DNA of 64,000 bases from Actinacidiphila glaucinigra (GCF_900188405.1 NZ_FZOF01000001.1:310001-374000), one strand, 5' to 3'; shown: positions 52,017 to 62,137, counted from the first letter of the stretch. Notes: generated by a model not told the origin, from the letters alone. A program made the numbers and translations.

Positions 52017-52898
52017 TCAGTGGAAGCTGTGCTCCGGGGCCGGGTAGGCGCCGCCCACCACGTCCTCGGCGAAGGCCTTCGCGGCGCCGCCGAGGGTCTC
52101 GCGCAGTGCCGCGTACTGCTTGACGAAGCGCGGCACCCGGCCGCCGGTCATCCCCGCGAAGTCCGTCCAGACCAGCACCTGGGCGTCGCACTCCACGCCC
52201 GCGCCGATGCCGACCGTCGGGATGTGCAGGATGCGGGTGACCTCCGCGGCCAGCTCGGCGGGGACCAGCTCCAGCACGACGGCGAAGGCGCCCGCGTTCT
52301 GCACGGCCTTCGCGTCGCGCAGCAGCTGCTGGGCGGCCTCCTCGCCGCGGCCCTGGACCGGGTAGCCGCCGAAGGCGTTGACCGACTGCGGGGTGAGGCC
52401 GATGTGGGCCATCACGGGGATGCCGGCCTGGACCAGCAGCTCGATCTGCTGGGCGGAGCGCTCGCCGCCCTCCAGCTTCACGGCGCCCACCCCGGCCTCC
52501 TTGACCAGCCGGGTCGCGCTGCGCAGCGCCTGCGTCGGACCCTCCTGGTACGAGCCGAACGGCAGGTCGCCGATGACCATCGCGCGCTTGGTGCCGCGCA
52601 CGACGGCGGCGGACAGCATCGTCATCTCGTCCAGCGTGACCGGGACGGTGCTCTCGTAGCCGAGGTGACAGTTGCCCATCGAGTCGCCGACCAGCAGCAC
52701 GGGGATGCCGGCCTCGTCGAAGACCGAGGCGGTCATGGCGTCGTAGGCGGTGAGCATGGGCCACTTCTCGCCGCGCTCCTTGGCGGCGGCGATGTCCCGG
52801 ACGGTGATCCGCCGTGTCCCCTTGCCTCCGTACAGCGCCTTGCTGCTGTCGGGAGCGGGCTGAGCGGGCGTCTGGGCAGCCGGAACGGCATGCGTCAT
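52017..52898 (-). CDS. panB: 3-methyl-2-oxobutanoate hydroxymethyltransferase
   Basis: First committed step of pantothenate and CoA synthesis: ketopantoate from 2-oxoisovalerate with methylene-tetrahydrofolate. The 293 residues include MLTAYDAMTASVFDEAG, LLVGDSMGNCHLGYEST, VIGDLPFGSYQ, AVKLEGG (Glu), MAHIGLTPQSVN and LVPAELAAEVT. ATG 52898 is chosen because AAGGAG lies eight bases upstream; an in-frame ATG seven codons earlier has no ribosome site. It is single, with a strong terminator behind it. Confidence 0.96.
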   Translation of the reverse strand: MTHAVPAAQTPAQPAPDSSKALYGGKGTRRITVRDIAAAKERGEKWPMLTAYDAMTASVFDEAGIPVLLVGDSMGNCHLGYESTVPVTLDEMTMLSAAVVRGTKRAMVIGDLPFGSYQEGPTQALRSATRLVKEAGVGAVKLEGGERSAQQIELLVQAGIPVMAHIGLTPQSVNAFGGYPVQGRGEEAAQQLLRDAKAVQNAGAFAVVLELVPAELAAEVTRILHIPTVGIGAGVECDAQVLVWTDFAGMTGGRVPRFVKQYAALRETLGGAAKAFAEDVVGGAYPAPEHSFH

Positions 52899-53023
52899 TG
52901 CAACTGCTCCTTGTGTCATCTCGAGGCGCCCTCACGGCGTCCCCGGACCGCTTCCATGCTGACACGCGCCGCCGTTCGCGCAAAGGGGGCGCCCGCCGCT
53001 CCCCCTTTTGCCGAGGTTTTACA

Positions 53024-53042
53024 ATACGAAACGGTCCCGTAT
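53024..53042 (+). promoter_or_regulatory. Putative TetR operator and leaderless promoter of MFS-TetR pair
   Basis: ATACGAAACGGTCCCGTAT is an imperfect 19-bp inverted repeat (outer ATACG/CGTAT exact), just upstream of TACGTT (53056-53061) and ATG 53068. This is where a repressor from the downstream tetR gene would act. TACGTT to the ATG is six bases, so the MFS message may be leaderless. Confidence 0.55.
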
Positions 53043-53067
53043 CGGAAATCGGGTCTACGTTGGCCGC

Positions 53068-54672
53068 ATGCCCGCCGACACAGCGCAGCCGCCGAGCCCC
53101 GCAGTCCCGGAGGCGGTCCACCGCCGCCGCTGGGGGATCCTGACCGTCCTGCTGTTCAGCCTCCTCGTGGTGGTCCTGGACAACTCGATCCTCAACGTCG
53201 CGATGAAGACGATCGCCGAGCCCGCACCGACCGGCCTGGGCGCCACCCAGAGCCAGCTGGAGTGGGCGATCAACTCCTACACGCTGGTCTTCGCCGGCCT
53301 GCTGTTCACCGCCGGCCTGCTCGGCGACCGCCTCGGCCGCAAGAAGGTGCTGCTCTTCGGCATGGCCGTCTTCGGCGTCGGCTCGGTGCTGTCGGCCTTC
53401 GCCGGCTCCTCCGGCGAGCTGATCGCCTTCCGCGCGGTCATGGGCTTCGGCGGCGCCTTCGTGATGCCCGCCACGCTCGCCATCATCATCAACGTCTTCG
53501 AGCGCGAGGAGCAGCCCAAGGCGATCGGCATATGGACCGGTGCGGTGGGCCTCGCGATAGCCATCGGCCCGGTCACCGGCGGCCTGCTCCTCGAGCACTT
53601 CTGGTGGGGCTCGGTCTTCCTGGTGAACGTGCCGATCATCGCCGTCGCGCTCGTCGCGATGGTGCTCCTCGTCCCGGACTCGCGCGACCCGCGGCCGGGC
53701 CGGCTCGACCCCTTCGGTGTGCTGCTCTCCATCGTCGGCCTGGTGCTGCTGGTGTACGGCATCATCAAGGGCGGTCAGCTCGCGGACTTCACCGCCCCCA
53801 CGGCCCTGGCGCCCATCGTCGGCGGCCTCGTGGTGCTCGGCGCCTTCGTCTGGCACGAGGCCCGCAGCAGCCACCCCGCGTTCGACGTCTCCTACTTCCG
53901 CAACCCGACCTTCTCCGCCTCGGTCTCCGCGATCGGCCTGGTCTTCTTCGCGCTCATGGGCGTGACCTTCTTCATGGTCTTCTACACCCAGAGCGTGCGC
54001 GGCTACACCGCCCTGGAGTCCGGACTCCTGCTGCTCCCGCTCGCCCTCGCCCAGCTCGTCTTCGCCCCCCGCGCCCGGCTGGTCGTCGACCGCGTCGGCG
54101 CCCGCGCCACCTGCGCCACCGGGCTCGCGCTGATAGCGCTCAGCTTCCTCGGCTTCCGGCTGCTCGACGCGGACAGCCCGATCTGGCTGCTGGAAGTGCT
54201 GTTCTTCCTCATGGGCACCGCCATGGCCCACGTGATGCCGCCCGCGACCGTCGCCATCATGTCCTCCCTGCCGCGCGAGAAGGCCGGCTCCGGCTCCGCC
54301 GTCAACAACACCTTCCGGCAGGTCGGCGGCGCGCTCGGCGTTGCGGTCCTGGGCTCGCTGATGTCGACGGTCTACCGTGACGGCATCGCGGACCATCTGA
54401 CGGGCCTCCCCGCCGGGGTGCAGCACCGGGCCGGCGAGTCCATCGAGGCCACGCGCGCCGTGGCCGAGGGCATGGGTCCCGCGGGCAAGGCGCTGATCGC
54501 CCCGGCCACGGACGCCTTCCTCGACGCCATGCACGTCACCGCCTACGTCGCGAGCGGTGTCGCGCTGCTCGGCATGCTCGTCGTCCTGTTCTTCCTGCCC
54601 GGCAGGAGCTCCGGGGCCCGCCCCGCGGGCGGGGAGGAACGCGAGGCCAGCCCGGTGGGGGCGCGGCGGTGA
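53068..54672 (+). CDS. DHA2-type MFS drug exporter (14 helices)
   Basis: 534 residues with 14 hydrophobic segments. Motifs are [20 protein letters not shown] (helix 1), [30 protein letters not shown] (motif A), and motif C-like [21 protein letters not shown]. This is the EmrB/QacA branch of drug-proton antiporters. The start ATG 53068 is fixed by the leaderless box. The last bases overlap the TetR gene start (GTGA), so repressor and pump are co-translated. Substrate unknown. Confidence 0.93.
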   Translation: MPADTAQPPSPAVPEAVHRRRWGILTVLLFSLLVVVLDNSILNVAMKTIAEPAPTGLGATQSQLEWAINSYTLVFAGLLFTAGLLGDRLGRKKVLLFGMAVFGVGSVLSAFAGSSGELIAFRAVMGFGGAFVMPATLAIIINVFEREEQPKAIGIWTGAVGLAIAIGPVTGGLLLEHFWWGSVFLVNVPIIAVALVAMVLLVPDSRDPRPGRLDPFGVLLSIVGLVLLVYGIIKGGQLADFTAPTALAPIVGGLVVLGAFVWHEARSSHPAFDVSYFRNPTFSASVSAIGLVFFALMGVTFFMVFYTQSVRGYTALESGLLLLPLALAQLVFAPRARLVVDRVGARATCATGLALIALSFLGFRLLDADSPIWLLEVLFFLMGTAMAHVMPPATVAIMSSLPREKAGSGSAVNNTFRQVGGALGVAVLGSLMSTVYRDGIADHLTGLPAGVQHRAGESIEATRAVAEGMGPAGKALIAPATDAFLDAMHVTAYVASGVALLGMLVVLFFLPGRSSGARPAGGEEREASPVGARR

Positions 54673-55313
54673 CCGACATCCGTGCGGAGACGGCACCGGG
54701 CGACGGGACGCCGCCCGGGCCCTCCGTGCGCGTCGCACGCGGCCGCCCGCGCAGCGCCGCCGCCGACACCGCGATCATCGAGGCCGTCCTCAGCCTGCTG
54801 GAGGAGGGCGCCACGATCGCCGAACTGTCGATGGAGCGCATCGCCCGCGCCGCCGGGGTCGGCAAGGCCACCGTCTACCGGCGCTGGGCGGGCAAGAACG
54901 CGCTGATGCTGGACGTCATGAAGTCCGTCGACGAGCAGACGCCCCGGCTCGCCGGCCGCTCGGTCCGTGACGACCTGGTCACCTGCGTCGAGTTCATACG
55001 GCGCAGAGCCCTGGTCAAGCGTTCCTCCGCCCTGCTGCGCAACGTCATCGCCCAGGCCCAGAACGAGCCCGAACTGTGGGCCGCCTACCACGACACCGTC
55101 ATCGCGGCCCGGCGCGCGCAGGTCGGCGAGGTCCTGCGGCGCGGCGTCCGCACCGGCGAACTCCGCGCGGACATCGACCCGGAACTCCTCGGCGACCTCT
55201 TCCTCGGCCCCATGCTGTCCCGCTCGATGCTGCGCCCCGACGCGGCGCTGCCGGAGGGGCTGTCGGAGCTGATCGTCGACGCCGTGCTGCAGGGTGTCCG
55301 CGCCGGGAACTGA
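54669..55313 (+). CDS. TetR-family repressor of the upstream MFS exporter
   Basis: 214 residues: [52 protein letters not shown] is the TetR helix-turn-helix, and the C-terminal part is ligand-binding. It begins at GTG 54669, overlapping the MFS stop by four bases. It likely represses its own operon at the palindrome 53024-53042, and the exported compound would be the inducer. Confidence 0.92.
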   Translation: MTDIRAETAPGDGTPPGPSVRVARGRPRSAAADTAIIEAVLSLLEEGATIAELSMERIARAAGVGKATVYRRWAGKNALMLDVMKSVDEQTPRLAGRSVRDDLVTCVEFIRRRALVKRSSALLRNVIAQAQNEPELWAAYHDTVIAARRAQVGEVLRRGVRTGELRADIDPELLGDLFLGPMLSRSMLRPDAALPEGLSELIVDAVLQGVRAGN

Positions 55314-55467
55314 ACGCGTCAGGGAGCAAGGGGGAATGTCCTGGTTCTGTCACAGGGCGCCCCGTGGGCGGGCCGGTGGGGAACCCGTCGCCCGGCGAGT
55401 CCCGTCCTCCGGGCGTCGATCCCCTATGGTCGACTGAGCACCTGGCAAGACAGTGAGGACTCTCCCC

Positions 55468-56502
55468 ATGGCTCAGGCGTACGACTCGGACGTGACCACC
55501 GACAGCGGTGACAAGCCGCAGGGTTCGGGTGCGAACGGACGTTTCGGACGCTTCCGGCGGTACTGGGCGTTCGGCGACGGCATGTGGCGCCGGGGGATCG
55601 TCACGGCCGTACTGGCCGTCGCGATCACCGTGGTGATGGCCTTTCACGGAGCGGTGCCCAACCGGGTCGGCAACCTGGGCAGCCTGCTGGAGACCTTCCT
55701 GCCGTGGCTCGGGCTCGGGCTCCCGGTGCTGCTGGCCGTCGGGCTGCTGAGGCGCTCGGCCACCGCGCTGATCGCCGTCCTGCTGCCGACCGTGGTGTGG
55801 CTGCACTTCTTCGGCGGGCTCCTCACGGACAAGCACACCGGCGGCGGCGACCTCACCGTGGTGACCCACAACGTCAACGCCGACAACCCCGACCCCGCCC
55901 GCACCGCCCAGGCACTCGTCGGCTCCGGGGCCGACCTCGTCGCACTGGAGGAGATCCCCGCCGGGAAGGTCGCCGTCTACGAGTCGGGGCTGAAGGCCCG
56001 CTACCCCTACCACGCCAGGCTGGGCACCGTCGGCCTGTGGAGCAGGTACCCGCTCAGCCAGGTGCGGCCGGTGGACATCCGGCTCGGCTGGGTCCGCGCC
56101 CTGCGTGCCACCGCCGCCACCCCGCACGGGAAGGTCGCGGTCTACGTCGCCCATCTGCCCTCGGTGCGGGTCAAGTTCAACGCGGGCTTCACCGCCGGCG
56201 AGCGCGACCGCAGCGCCGACGCGCTCGGCGAGGCCGTGGCGGACGAGAAGGTGCCCGAGGTGATCCTCATGGGCGACCTCAACGGCACGATGAACGACCG
56301 CGCGCTCGCCAACATCACATCCCAGATGCGCTCCACGCAGGGCGCCGCGGGCGACGGCTTCGGTTTCAGCTGGCCGGCCGGCTTCCCGACCGCCCGCATC
56401 GACCAGATCCTCGTCAGGGGAGCGGAGCCGACCGACTCGTGGGTGCTGCCCGCGACGGGCAGCGACCACCGGCCGGTCGCCGCGAAGGTAGCACTCCCGT
56501 AA
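55468..56502 (+). CDS. Membrane-anchored endonuclease/exonuclease/phosphatase family protein
   Basis: 344 residues. Three hydrophobic segments in the first 130 residues (IVTAVLAVAITVVMAF and following) anchor a C-terminal domain. VVTHNVNADNPD, ALEEIPAGKV, LMGDLNGTMND and GSDHRPVAAKV are the hallmark motifs of the EEP superfamily (Mg2+-dependent hydrolases). A role on nucleic acids, inositol phosphates or lipids cannot be told. ATG 55468; weak GAGGA upstream. The 154-bp gap from tetR shows nothing. Confidence 0.88.
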   Translation: MAQAYDSDVTTDSGDKPQGSGANGRFGRFRRYWAFGDGMWRRGIVTAVLAVAITVVMAFHGAVPNRVGNLGSLLETFLPWLGLGLPVLLAVGLLRRSATALIAVLLPTVVWLHFFGGLLTDKHTGGGDLTVVTHNVNADNPDPARTAQALVGSGADLVALEEIPAGKVAVYESGLKARYPYHARLGTVGLWSRYPLSQVRPVDIRLGWVRALRATAATPHGKVAVYVAHLPSVRVKFNAGFTAGERDRSADALGEAVADEKVPEVILMGDLNGTMNDRALANITSQMRSTQGAAGDGFGFSWPAGFPTARIDQILVRGAEPTDSWVLPATGSDHRPVAAKVALP

Positions 56503-56548
56503 CGAGTTCTTCGCCCACGGGAAGAACGGGCCGGGCAGACTTTGTTCC

Positions 56549-56568
56549 GCAGTTAAACTTATAGCTGC
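56549..56568. promoter_or_regulatory. AT-rich imperfect palindrome upstream of the MFS gene
   Basis: GCAGTTAAACTTATAGCTGC has ends GCAG/CTGC and 7 of 10 paired positions, unusually AT-rich for this genome. It is 28 bases upstream of ATG 56597 and could be a MarR- or TetR-type operator. No regulator gene is adjacent. Confidence 0.4.
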
Positions 56569-56596
56569 ACACAACCCTGCCCCGGAAAGGCCTGTC

Positions 56597-57826
56597 ATGC
56601 CTCTCGCCCTGCTCGCACTGGCGATCAGCGCATTCGGCATCGGTACGACGGAGTTCGTGATGATGGGCCTGCTGCCCGACGTCGCGGACGATCTGCACAC
56701 CTCCATCCCGACCGCCGGTTACCTCGTCTCCGGCTACGCCCTCGGCGTCGTCATAGGCGCCCCCCTCCTCGCCGCGATCACCACGCGGATGCCGCGCAAG
56801 GCCCTGCTGCTCTCCCTCATGGGCCTGTTCACCGTCGGCAACACCCTCTCCGCGCTCGCCCCCGGTTTCGGCTGGCTGCTCGCCGGCCGCGTGCTGTCCG
56901 GACTCCCGCACGGCGCCTTCTTCGGCGTCGGCGCGGTCGTCGCCGCGGGCATGGTCGACCCCGCGCGCAAGGCCCGTGCGGTCTCCCTGATGATCGCCGG
57001 GCTCACCGTCGCGAACATCGTGGGCGTCCCCGCCGCGACCCTCCTCGGCCAGCACCTCGGGTGGCGCGCGACCTTCCTCACCGTCGGCGTCATCGGCCTC
57101 GTCGCCATCGCCGGGATCGCCCTGCTCGTCCCCCGCATCCCGCTCGCCCCGGGCGGCGGACTGCGCCGGGAGCTGTCGGCCTTCCGCAGCGGGCAGGTCT
57201 GGCTGACGCTGTCCACCACGATCTTCGGCTTCGCCGCGGTCTTCGCGGTCTACAGCTACGTCACGCCCATGCTCACGGAGGTCGCCGGGTTCGGGGAGGG
57301 CAGCGTCACCCTGGTCCTCGCCCTCTTCGGCGTCGGCGCGACGATCGGCAACCTCCTCGGCGGCCGCCTCGCCGACCGCGCCCTGCGGCCCGCCCTCCTC
57401 GGCGGGCTCGGCGCGCTCGCGATCGTCCTGCTGCTGTTCACGGTCACCCTGCACGCCCGCTGGAGCGCGGCGCTCACGGTCGTCCTGCTCGGGGTCGCGG
57501 CGTTCGCCGCGGGGTCGCCCATGATGATGCTCGTCATGGAGAAGGCCCGGCACGCCCCGGCGCTGGCCTCCGCCGCGAACCAGGCCGCGTTCAACCTGGC
57601 CAACGCGGGCGGTGCCTGGCTCGGCGGGGTCGTGCTCGCGCACGGCCTCGGGTACACCGCCCCGGCGGTGGCGGGCGCGGGGCTGGCGGTCATCGGGGTG
57701 GGGATCGCCACGGCCGGAGGGCTGTGGGAGCGGCGCGCGGCGAGGGGGTCGGGGGCGGCGTCGTCCTCGTCCCGGGTCGTCGTGGCGTCCGACGCCGTGG
57801 TGCGGTCCGCGGAGCGGGTGGGCTGA
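56597..57826 (+). CDS. MFS efflux protein, DHA1/AraJ-like
   Basis: 409 residues with 12 helices. It opens MPLALLALAISAFGIGTTEFVMMGLLPDVADDL, the classic DHA1 sugar-efflux/chloramphenicol-type start. Then come GYLVSGYALGVVIGAP, the motif-A loop TRMPRKALLL and the motif-C-like RVLSGLPHGAFFGVG. GGAAAGG precedes ATG 56597. Substrate unknown; chloramphenicol, arabinose or puromycin-type relatives exist. Downstream lies the second inverted-repeat locus. Confidence 0.9.
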   Translation: MPLALLALAISAFGIGTTEFVMMGLLPDVADDLHTSIPTAGYLVSGYALGVVIGAPLLAAITTRMPRKALLLSLMGLFTVGNTLSALAPGFGWLLAGRVLSGLPHGAFFGVGAVVAAGMVDPARKARAVSLMIAGLTVANIVGVPAATLLGQHLGWRATFLTVGVIGLVAIAGIALLVPRIPLAPGGGLRRELSAFRSGQVWLTLSTTIFGFAAVFAVYSYVTPMLTEVAGFGEGSVTLVLALFGVGATIGNLLGGRLADRALRPALLGGLGALAIVLLLFTVTLHARWSAALTVVLLGVAAFAAGSPMMMLVMEKARHAPALASAANQAAFNLANAGGAWLGGVVLAHGLGYTAPAVAGAGLAVIGVGIATAGGLWERRAARGSGAASSSSRVVVASDAVVRSAERVG

Positions 57827-57915
57827 CGGCGGGCGCCGGCGGGCCGCCGGGCCGCCCGTCCGCCGGTCCGCCCGTCCGCCGGTCCGGCTGGTTCCGCTGT
57901 CGCCGGCTGATCCGC

Positions 57916-58463
57916 CGTCTCGCGCCCTGCGGGCGCAAAGATGCGGGCTGCGGAAGGGCGAGTGGGGGCCCGGGGTGGGTCGGCGCGGTGCGGGTGGGCG
58001 CGGGGCGGGGGTTCAGGCTCCGGAGCGGGTTCCCTCTCCGGTGGCTGGGGTCTCGTCGCCGTCCGCGGGTGCAGATGGCCGCTTCCACGCCCTCGCTGTG
58101 TGGTGGGCTCGCCCGCCGTAACCGGCGTCCGCGGCTGGTTCTGGGTGCTGTTGAGCCGTTCCGCGAAACAGAGCCCGATCTTCGAGGCGGGGAAGGCCGG
58201 CCGAGTCCGCCGCTCGCCGGGGAAGCAACCGCAGACGCCGGTTACGGCGGGCGCGCCACCCACAAACCGTGGGCGCGGCCGCCGGCCGTCTGCACCCGCG
58301 GACGGCGACGAGAGCGGAACCGTACGGACAACCGGCCCCGATCCGGGGCCTGAACCCTCACCACCATCACCCGCCCACCCGCCCACCCGCACCGCGCAGA
58401 GGCAGGCCCGCCCTCACCTTCCCGTCCGCAGCCGGCTGCTTTACGCCCGAAGGGCGTGAGACG
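57916..58463. repeat. Long imperfect inverted repeat, locus 2
   Basis: The left half from CGTCTCGCGCCC (57916-57927) is an imperfect reverse complement of the right half ending GGGCGTGAGACG (58452-58463), with its fold centre near 58190. The 20-mer TCTCGTCGCCGTCCGCGGGT sits at 58051-58070 and its complement at 58294-58313, the same 20-mer as in locus 1. CGCCCGCCGTAACCGGCG at about 58110-58127 is also shared with locus 1 (11783-11800). It lies between a + gene and the convergent nadE gene. The flank 58464-58675 has a hairpin near 58557 and no gene. Confidence 0.85.
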
Positions 58464-58675
58464 AACCCGCACCCGCCCGCGGGCGTCATCATTCGGCGCC
58501 GCCCCGGACCGGGGCCCGACTCAGGTTCGGGCAGGCCCGCACCGACCTTTCCGGACGGGATCCCCCGGCCGGAGGGCGGGAAAGGGCGGGGGAGGAGCCG
58601 CAACCGCAACGGCGCGGCACACAGCGACGGGCCGCAAGGGGTACCCGGACGCCACCCCGGACCGCCGGCGCAGCG

Positions 58676-60433
58676 TCACGCGTGCTCGCGCCAGCGATTC
58701 GTGATGGGGAGCCTGCGGTCCTTCCCGAACCCCTTCGCCGAGATCTTCGTACCCGGCGGATACTGCCTCCGCTTGTACTCCGCCGTGTCCACCATCCGCA
58801 GCACCTTCGCCACCAGCTCCCCCTCGAACCCTGCGGCGACGATCGCGTCGCGCCCCTTGTCCTGGTCGACGTACATCGCCAGCACCCGGTCCAGGACGTC
58901 GTAGTCCGGCAGGGAGTCCGTGTCGACCTGGCCGGGGCGCAGCTCCGCGCTCGGGGGCTTGGAGATGGAGTTCTCGGGGATCGGCGGGGTCTGGCGCCGC
59001 TCCGCCGCGGCCTGGTTGCGCCACCGCGCGAGGCGGAAGACGGTCGTCTTGTAGACGTCCTTGATGGGCCCGTACGCGCCGACCGAGTCGCCGTACAGCG
59101 TGGAGTAGCCGACCGCCAGCTCGCTCTTGTTGCCCGGAGCCAGGACGATGTGCCCCTCCTGGTTGGAGATGGCCATCAGCGTCGTGCCGCGCAGCCGGGA
59201 CTGGAGGTTCTCCTCCGCCAGCCCGGTCAGCCCCAGGGAGGCCATGTAGGCGTCGAACATCGGGCCGATCGGCACGGTGCGGAAGTTCAGGCCGGTGCGC
59301 CGGGCCAGCTCGGCGGCGTCGTCCTTGGAGTGGTCGGAGGAGTACCGCGACGGCATGGAGACGCCGTACACGTTGGCCGCACCGACGGCGTCGCAGGCGA
59401 TGGCCGCGACGAGGGCGGAGTCGATGCCGCCGGAGAGGCCGATCAGCACGGAGCGGAAGCCGTTCTTGGCGACGTACGCCCGCAGGCCGACGACCAGCGC
59501 GGTGTAGACCTCCTCGTCGTCGCCCAGCCGCGGGGCCTCGCCGCCGTGCACCTCGGGCTCGTACGCGGGGAGCGGCTCGGTGGAGAGGGTGACGTGCTCG
59601 ATCTCCAGGCCGTCGTCGGCGATGCCGCCCGGCACCTTCGTGGTGTCCGCGGCGGGCAGGTCGAGATCGACCAGGACGCAGCCCTCCTCGAACTGCGGGG
59701 CGCGGGCGATCACCTCGCCGTCCTCGGAGACGACGATCGAGTCGCCGTCGAAGACGAGCTCGTCCTGTCCGCCGATCATGGCGAGGTAGGCGAGGGTGCA
59801 GCCGGCCTCCTGGGCGCGCTTGCGCACCAGGTCGAGGCGGGTGTCGTCCTTGGCCACCTCGTACGGGGAGGCGTTGACGGAGAGCAGCAGCCCGGCGCCG
59901 GCGGTGCGGGCGGCGGGCACGCGGCCGCCGTCCTGCCACAGGTCCTCGCAGATGGCGAGGGCGACGTCGACCCCGTGCACCCGGATCACCGGGAGGGTGT
60001 CGCCGGGCACGAAGTAGCGGAACTCGTCGAAGACGCCGTAGTTCGGCAGGTGGTGCTTGGCGAACTTGAGTACGACCTTCCCGCCGTGCAGAACGGCCGC
60101 GGCGTTGCGCGGCGAGCCGGCGGGCTGGCCGTAGCGGGGCTGGGCCTTCTCGCTGCGGTCGAGGTAGCCGACGACCACCGGCAGCTCTCCGAAGCCCTCG
60201 GCCGCCAGGCGCTCGGCGAGGGCCTCCAGGGCGGCACGGCTGGCTTCGACGAAGGAGGAGCGCAGGGCGAGGTCCTCCACGGGGTACCCGGTCAGCGCCA
60301 TCTCCGGGAAGGCCACGAGGTGGGCTCCCTGTTCGGCCGCGTGCCGGGTCCAGCGCACTACCGACTCCGCGTTCCCGGCGAGGTCGCCGACGGTGGAGTC
60401 GATCTGATTCAGGGCGAGGCGAAGTTGAGGCAC
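58676..60433 (-). CDS. nadE: NAD+ synthase with N-terminal nitrilase-type glutaminase domain
   Basis: Final step of NAD synthesis from nicotinate adenine dinucleotide. The 585 residues have a nitrilase-like glutaminase domain (about 1-280): FPEMALTGYP (Glu), KHHLPNYGVFDE (Lys region) and LAICEDLW (nucleophilic Cys). The synthetase domain has the pyrophosphate loop LIGLSGGIDSALVAAI and NKSELAVGYSTLYGD. GTG 60433 follows TACACT by seven bases, a leaderless-type promoter. It is divergent from glnA2 across 270 bp. Confidence 0.95.
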   Translation of the reverse strand: MPQLRLALNQIDSTVGDLAGNAESVVRWTRHAAEQGAHLVAFPEMALTGYPVEDLALRSSFVEASRAALEALAERLAAEGFGELPVVVGYLDRSEKAQPRYGQPAGSPRNAAAVLHGGKVVLKFAKHHLPNYGVFDEFRYFVPGDTLPVIRVHGVDVALAICEDLWQDGGRVPAARTAGAGLLLSVNASPYEVAKDDTRLDLVRKRAQEAGCTLAYLAMIGGQDELVFDGDSIVVSEDGEVIARAPQFEEGCVLVDLDLPAADTTKVPGGIADDGLEIEHVTLSTEPLPAYEPEVHGGEAPRLGDDEEVYTALVVGLRAYVAKNGFRSVLIGLSGGIDSALVAAIACDAVGAANVYGVSMPSRYSSDHSKDDAAELARRTGLNFRTVPIGPMFDAYMASLGLTGLAEENLQSRLRGTTLMAISNQEGHIVLAPGNKSELAVGYSTLYGDSVGAYGPIKDVYKTTVFRLARWRNQAAAERRQTPPIPENSISKPPSAELRPGQVDTDSLPDYDVLDRVLAMYVDQDKGRDAIVAAGFEGELVAKVLRMVDTAEYKRRQYPPGTKISAKGFGKDRRLPITNRWREHA

Positions 60434-60703
60434 GCCGCTCAGTGTAATCGTCAAATCGACGCGATGTCGTGGGCGACGCCTGTGGGGTCGCGCACTCGGC
60501 CCCGGAAGCCGTGGCGGACGGGCCTTTCCGGGGTCGTCCCCCTGTGTCAAGATCGCAAGGGTGCATCACAATGGTGGCGAGGGGTGTCCGGCGGTACCGG
60601 CCGCCGCCGAAACAGTCCGGTAATCCCGTGGCGCGATACTGGTCTGGCCCTCGCTCGAGCCGGCACGGACAACAGGCCCCATGACCTGTGAGGTTGGATA
60701 GCT

Positions 60704-62065
60704 ATGGATAAGCAGCAGGAGTTCGTGCTCCGCACCCTCGAGGAGCGCGACATCCGTTTTGTGCGGCTGTGGTTCACCGACGTGCTGGGTTATCTCAAGT
60801 CGGTCGCCGTGGCGCCGGCCGAGCTGGAGCAGGCCTTCGACGAGGGCATCGGCTTCGACGGGTCCGCGATCGAGGGCTTCGCCCGGGTGTACGAGTCGGA
60901 CATGATCGCCAAGCCGGACCCCGGCACCTTCCAGATCCTGCCGTGGCGCGCCGAGGCCCCCGGCACCGCCCGGATGTTCTGCGACATCCTCATGCCGGAC
61001 GGCTCCCCGTCGTACGCCGACCCCCGCTTCGTCCTCAAGCGGTCCCTGGCCAAGGCCTCCGACCTCGGGTTCACCTTCTACACGCACCCCGAGATCGAGT
61101 TCTTCCTGCTGAAGAACCTGCCGCTGGACGGCACCGTGCCGGTGCCCGCCGACAACTCCGGCTACTTCGACCACACCCCGCAGAACGTGGGCCAGGACTT
61201 CCGCCGCCAGGCCATCACGATGCTGGAGTCGATGGGCATCTCGGTGGAGTTCTCCCACCACGAGGGCGCCCCCGGCCAGCAGGAGATCGACCTGCGGTAC
61301 GCGGACGCGCTGTCCACCGCCGACAACATCATGACCTTCCGGCTGGTCATGAAGCAGGTCGCGCTGGAGCAGGGCGTGAACGCCACGTTCATGCCCAAGC
61401 CCTTCAGCCAGCACCCCGGCTCCGGCATGCACACCCACCTCTCCCTCTTCGAGGGCGACCGCAACGCCTTCCACGAGTCCGGCGCCGAGTACCGGCTGTC
61501 AAAGGTCGGCCGCTCCTTCATCGCGGGCCTGCTGCGGCACGCGGACGAGATCTCCGCGGTCACCAACCAGTGGGTCAACTCGTACAAGCGCATCTGGGGC
61601 GGCGCCAACCGCACCGCGGGCGCCGGGGGCGAGGCACCGTCGTACATCTGCTGGGGCCACAACAACCGCTCCGCGCTGATCCGCGTCCCGATGTACAAGC
61701 CCGGCAAGACCGGCTCCACCCGCGTCGAGGTCCGCTCCCTCGACTCGGGCGCCAACCCCTACCTCGCCTATGCCGTCCTCCTGGCCGCGGGCCTCAAGGG
61801 CATCGAGGAGGGCTACGAGCTCCCGCCCGGCGCCGACGACGACGTCTGGGCCCTCTCCGACGGCGAGCGCCGCGCGCTCGGCATCCAGCCCCTCCCGCAG
61901 AACCTGGGCGAGGCCATCTCCCTCATGGAGCGCAGCGAGCTGGTCGCCGAGACGCTGGGGGAGCACGTCTTCGACTTCTTCCTGCGCAACAAGAAGCAGG
62001 AGTGGGAGGAGTACCGCTCCGAGGTCACGGCCTTCGAGCTCCGCAAGAACCTCCCGAACCTGTAG
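60704..62065 (+). CDS. glnA2: GlnA2-type glutamine synthetase-like enzyme (gamma-glutamylpolyamine synthetase)
   Basis: 453 residues of glutamine synthetase I fold: GFDGSAIEGFARVYESDM, EIEFFLLKN, MPKPFSQHPGSGMHTHLS, NRSALIRVP and RSLDSGANPYLAYAVLLAAG. The sequence matches actinobacterial GlnA2, known in S. coelicolor to ligate glutamate to polyamines rather than make glutamine. The adenylylation-loop tyrosine typical of GlnA1 is not evident to me near the C-terminus. The start follows GAGGTTGG. A hairpin terminator lies 41 bases after the stop. The 270-bp gap to nadE holds a possible GATACT box near 60637. Confidence 0.9.
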   Translation: MDKQQEFVLRTLEERDIRFVRLWFTDVLGYLKSVAVAPAELEQAFDEGIGFDGSAIEGFARVYESDMIAKPDPGTFQILPWRAEAPGTARMFCDILMPDGSPSYADPRFVLKRSLAKASDLGFTFYTHPEIEFFLLKNLPLDGTVPVPADNSGYFDHTPQNVGQDFRRQAITMLESMGISVEFSHHEGAPGQQEIDLRYADALSTADNIMTFRLVMKQVALEQGVNATFMPKPFSQHPGSGMHTHLSLFEGDRNAFHESGAEYRLSKVGRSFIAGLLRHADEISAVTNQWVNSYKRIWGGANRTAGAGGEAPSYICWGHNNRSALIRVPMYKPGKTGSTRVEVRSLDSGANPYLAYAVLLAAGLKGIEEGYELPPGADDDVWALSDGERRALGIQPLPQNLGEAISLMERSELVAETLGEHVFDFFLRNKKQEWEEYRSEVTAFELRKNLPNL

Positions 62066-62106
62066 CCGCAGGCCGGCGGGGTTTTCTGAGGGCGATGCGA
62101 TGCGAT

Positions 62107-62137
62107 CCGGGCCGGCAGCGGGATGCTGCCGGTCCGG
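62107..62137 (+). terminator. Hairpin after glnA2
   Basis: CCGGGCCGGCAGC pairs with GCTGCCGGTCCGG (one G-U wobble) around a GGGAT loop, 41 bases after the glnA2 stop. Only a short T-run follows, so it may act as a terminator or as a 3'-end stabiliser. Confidence 0.6.
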
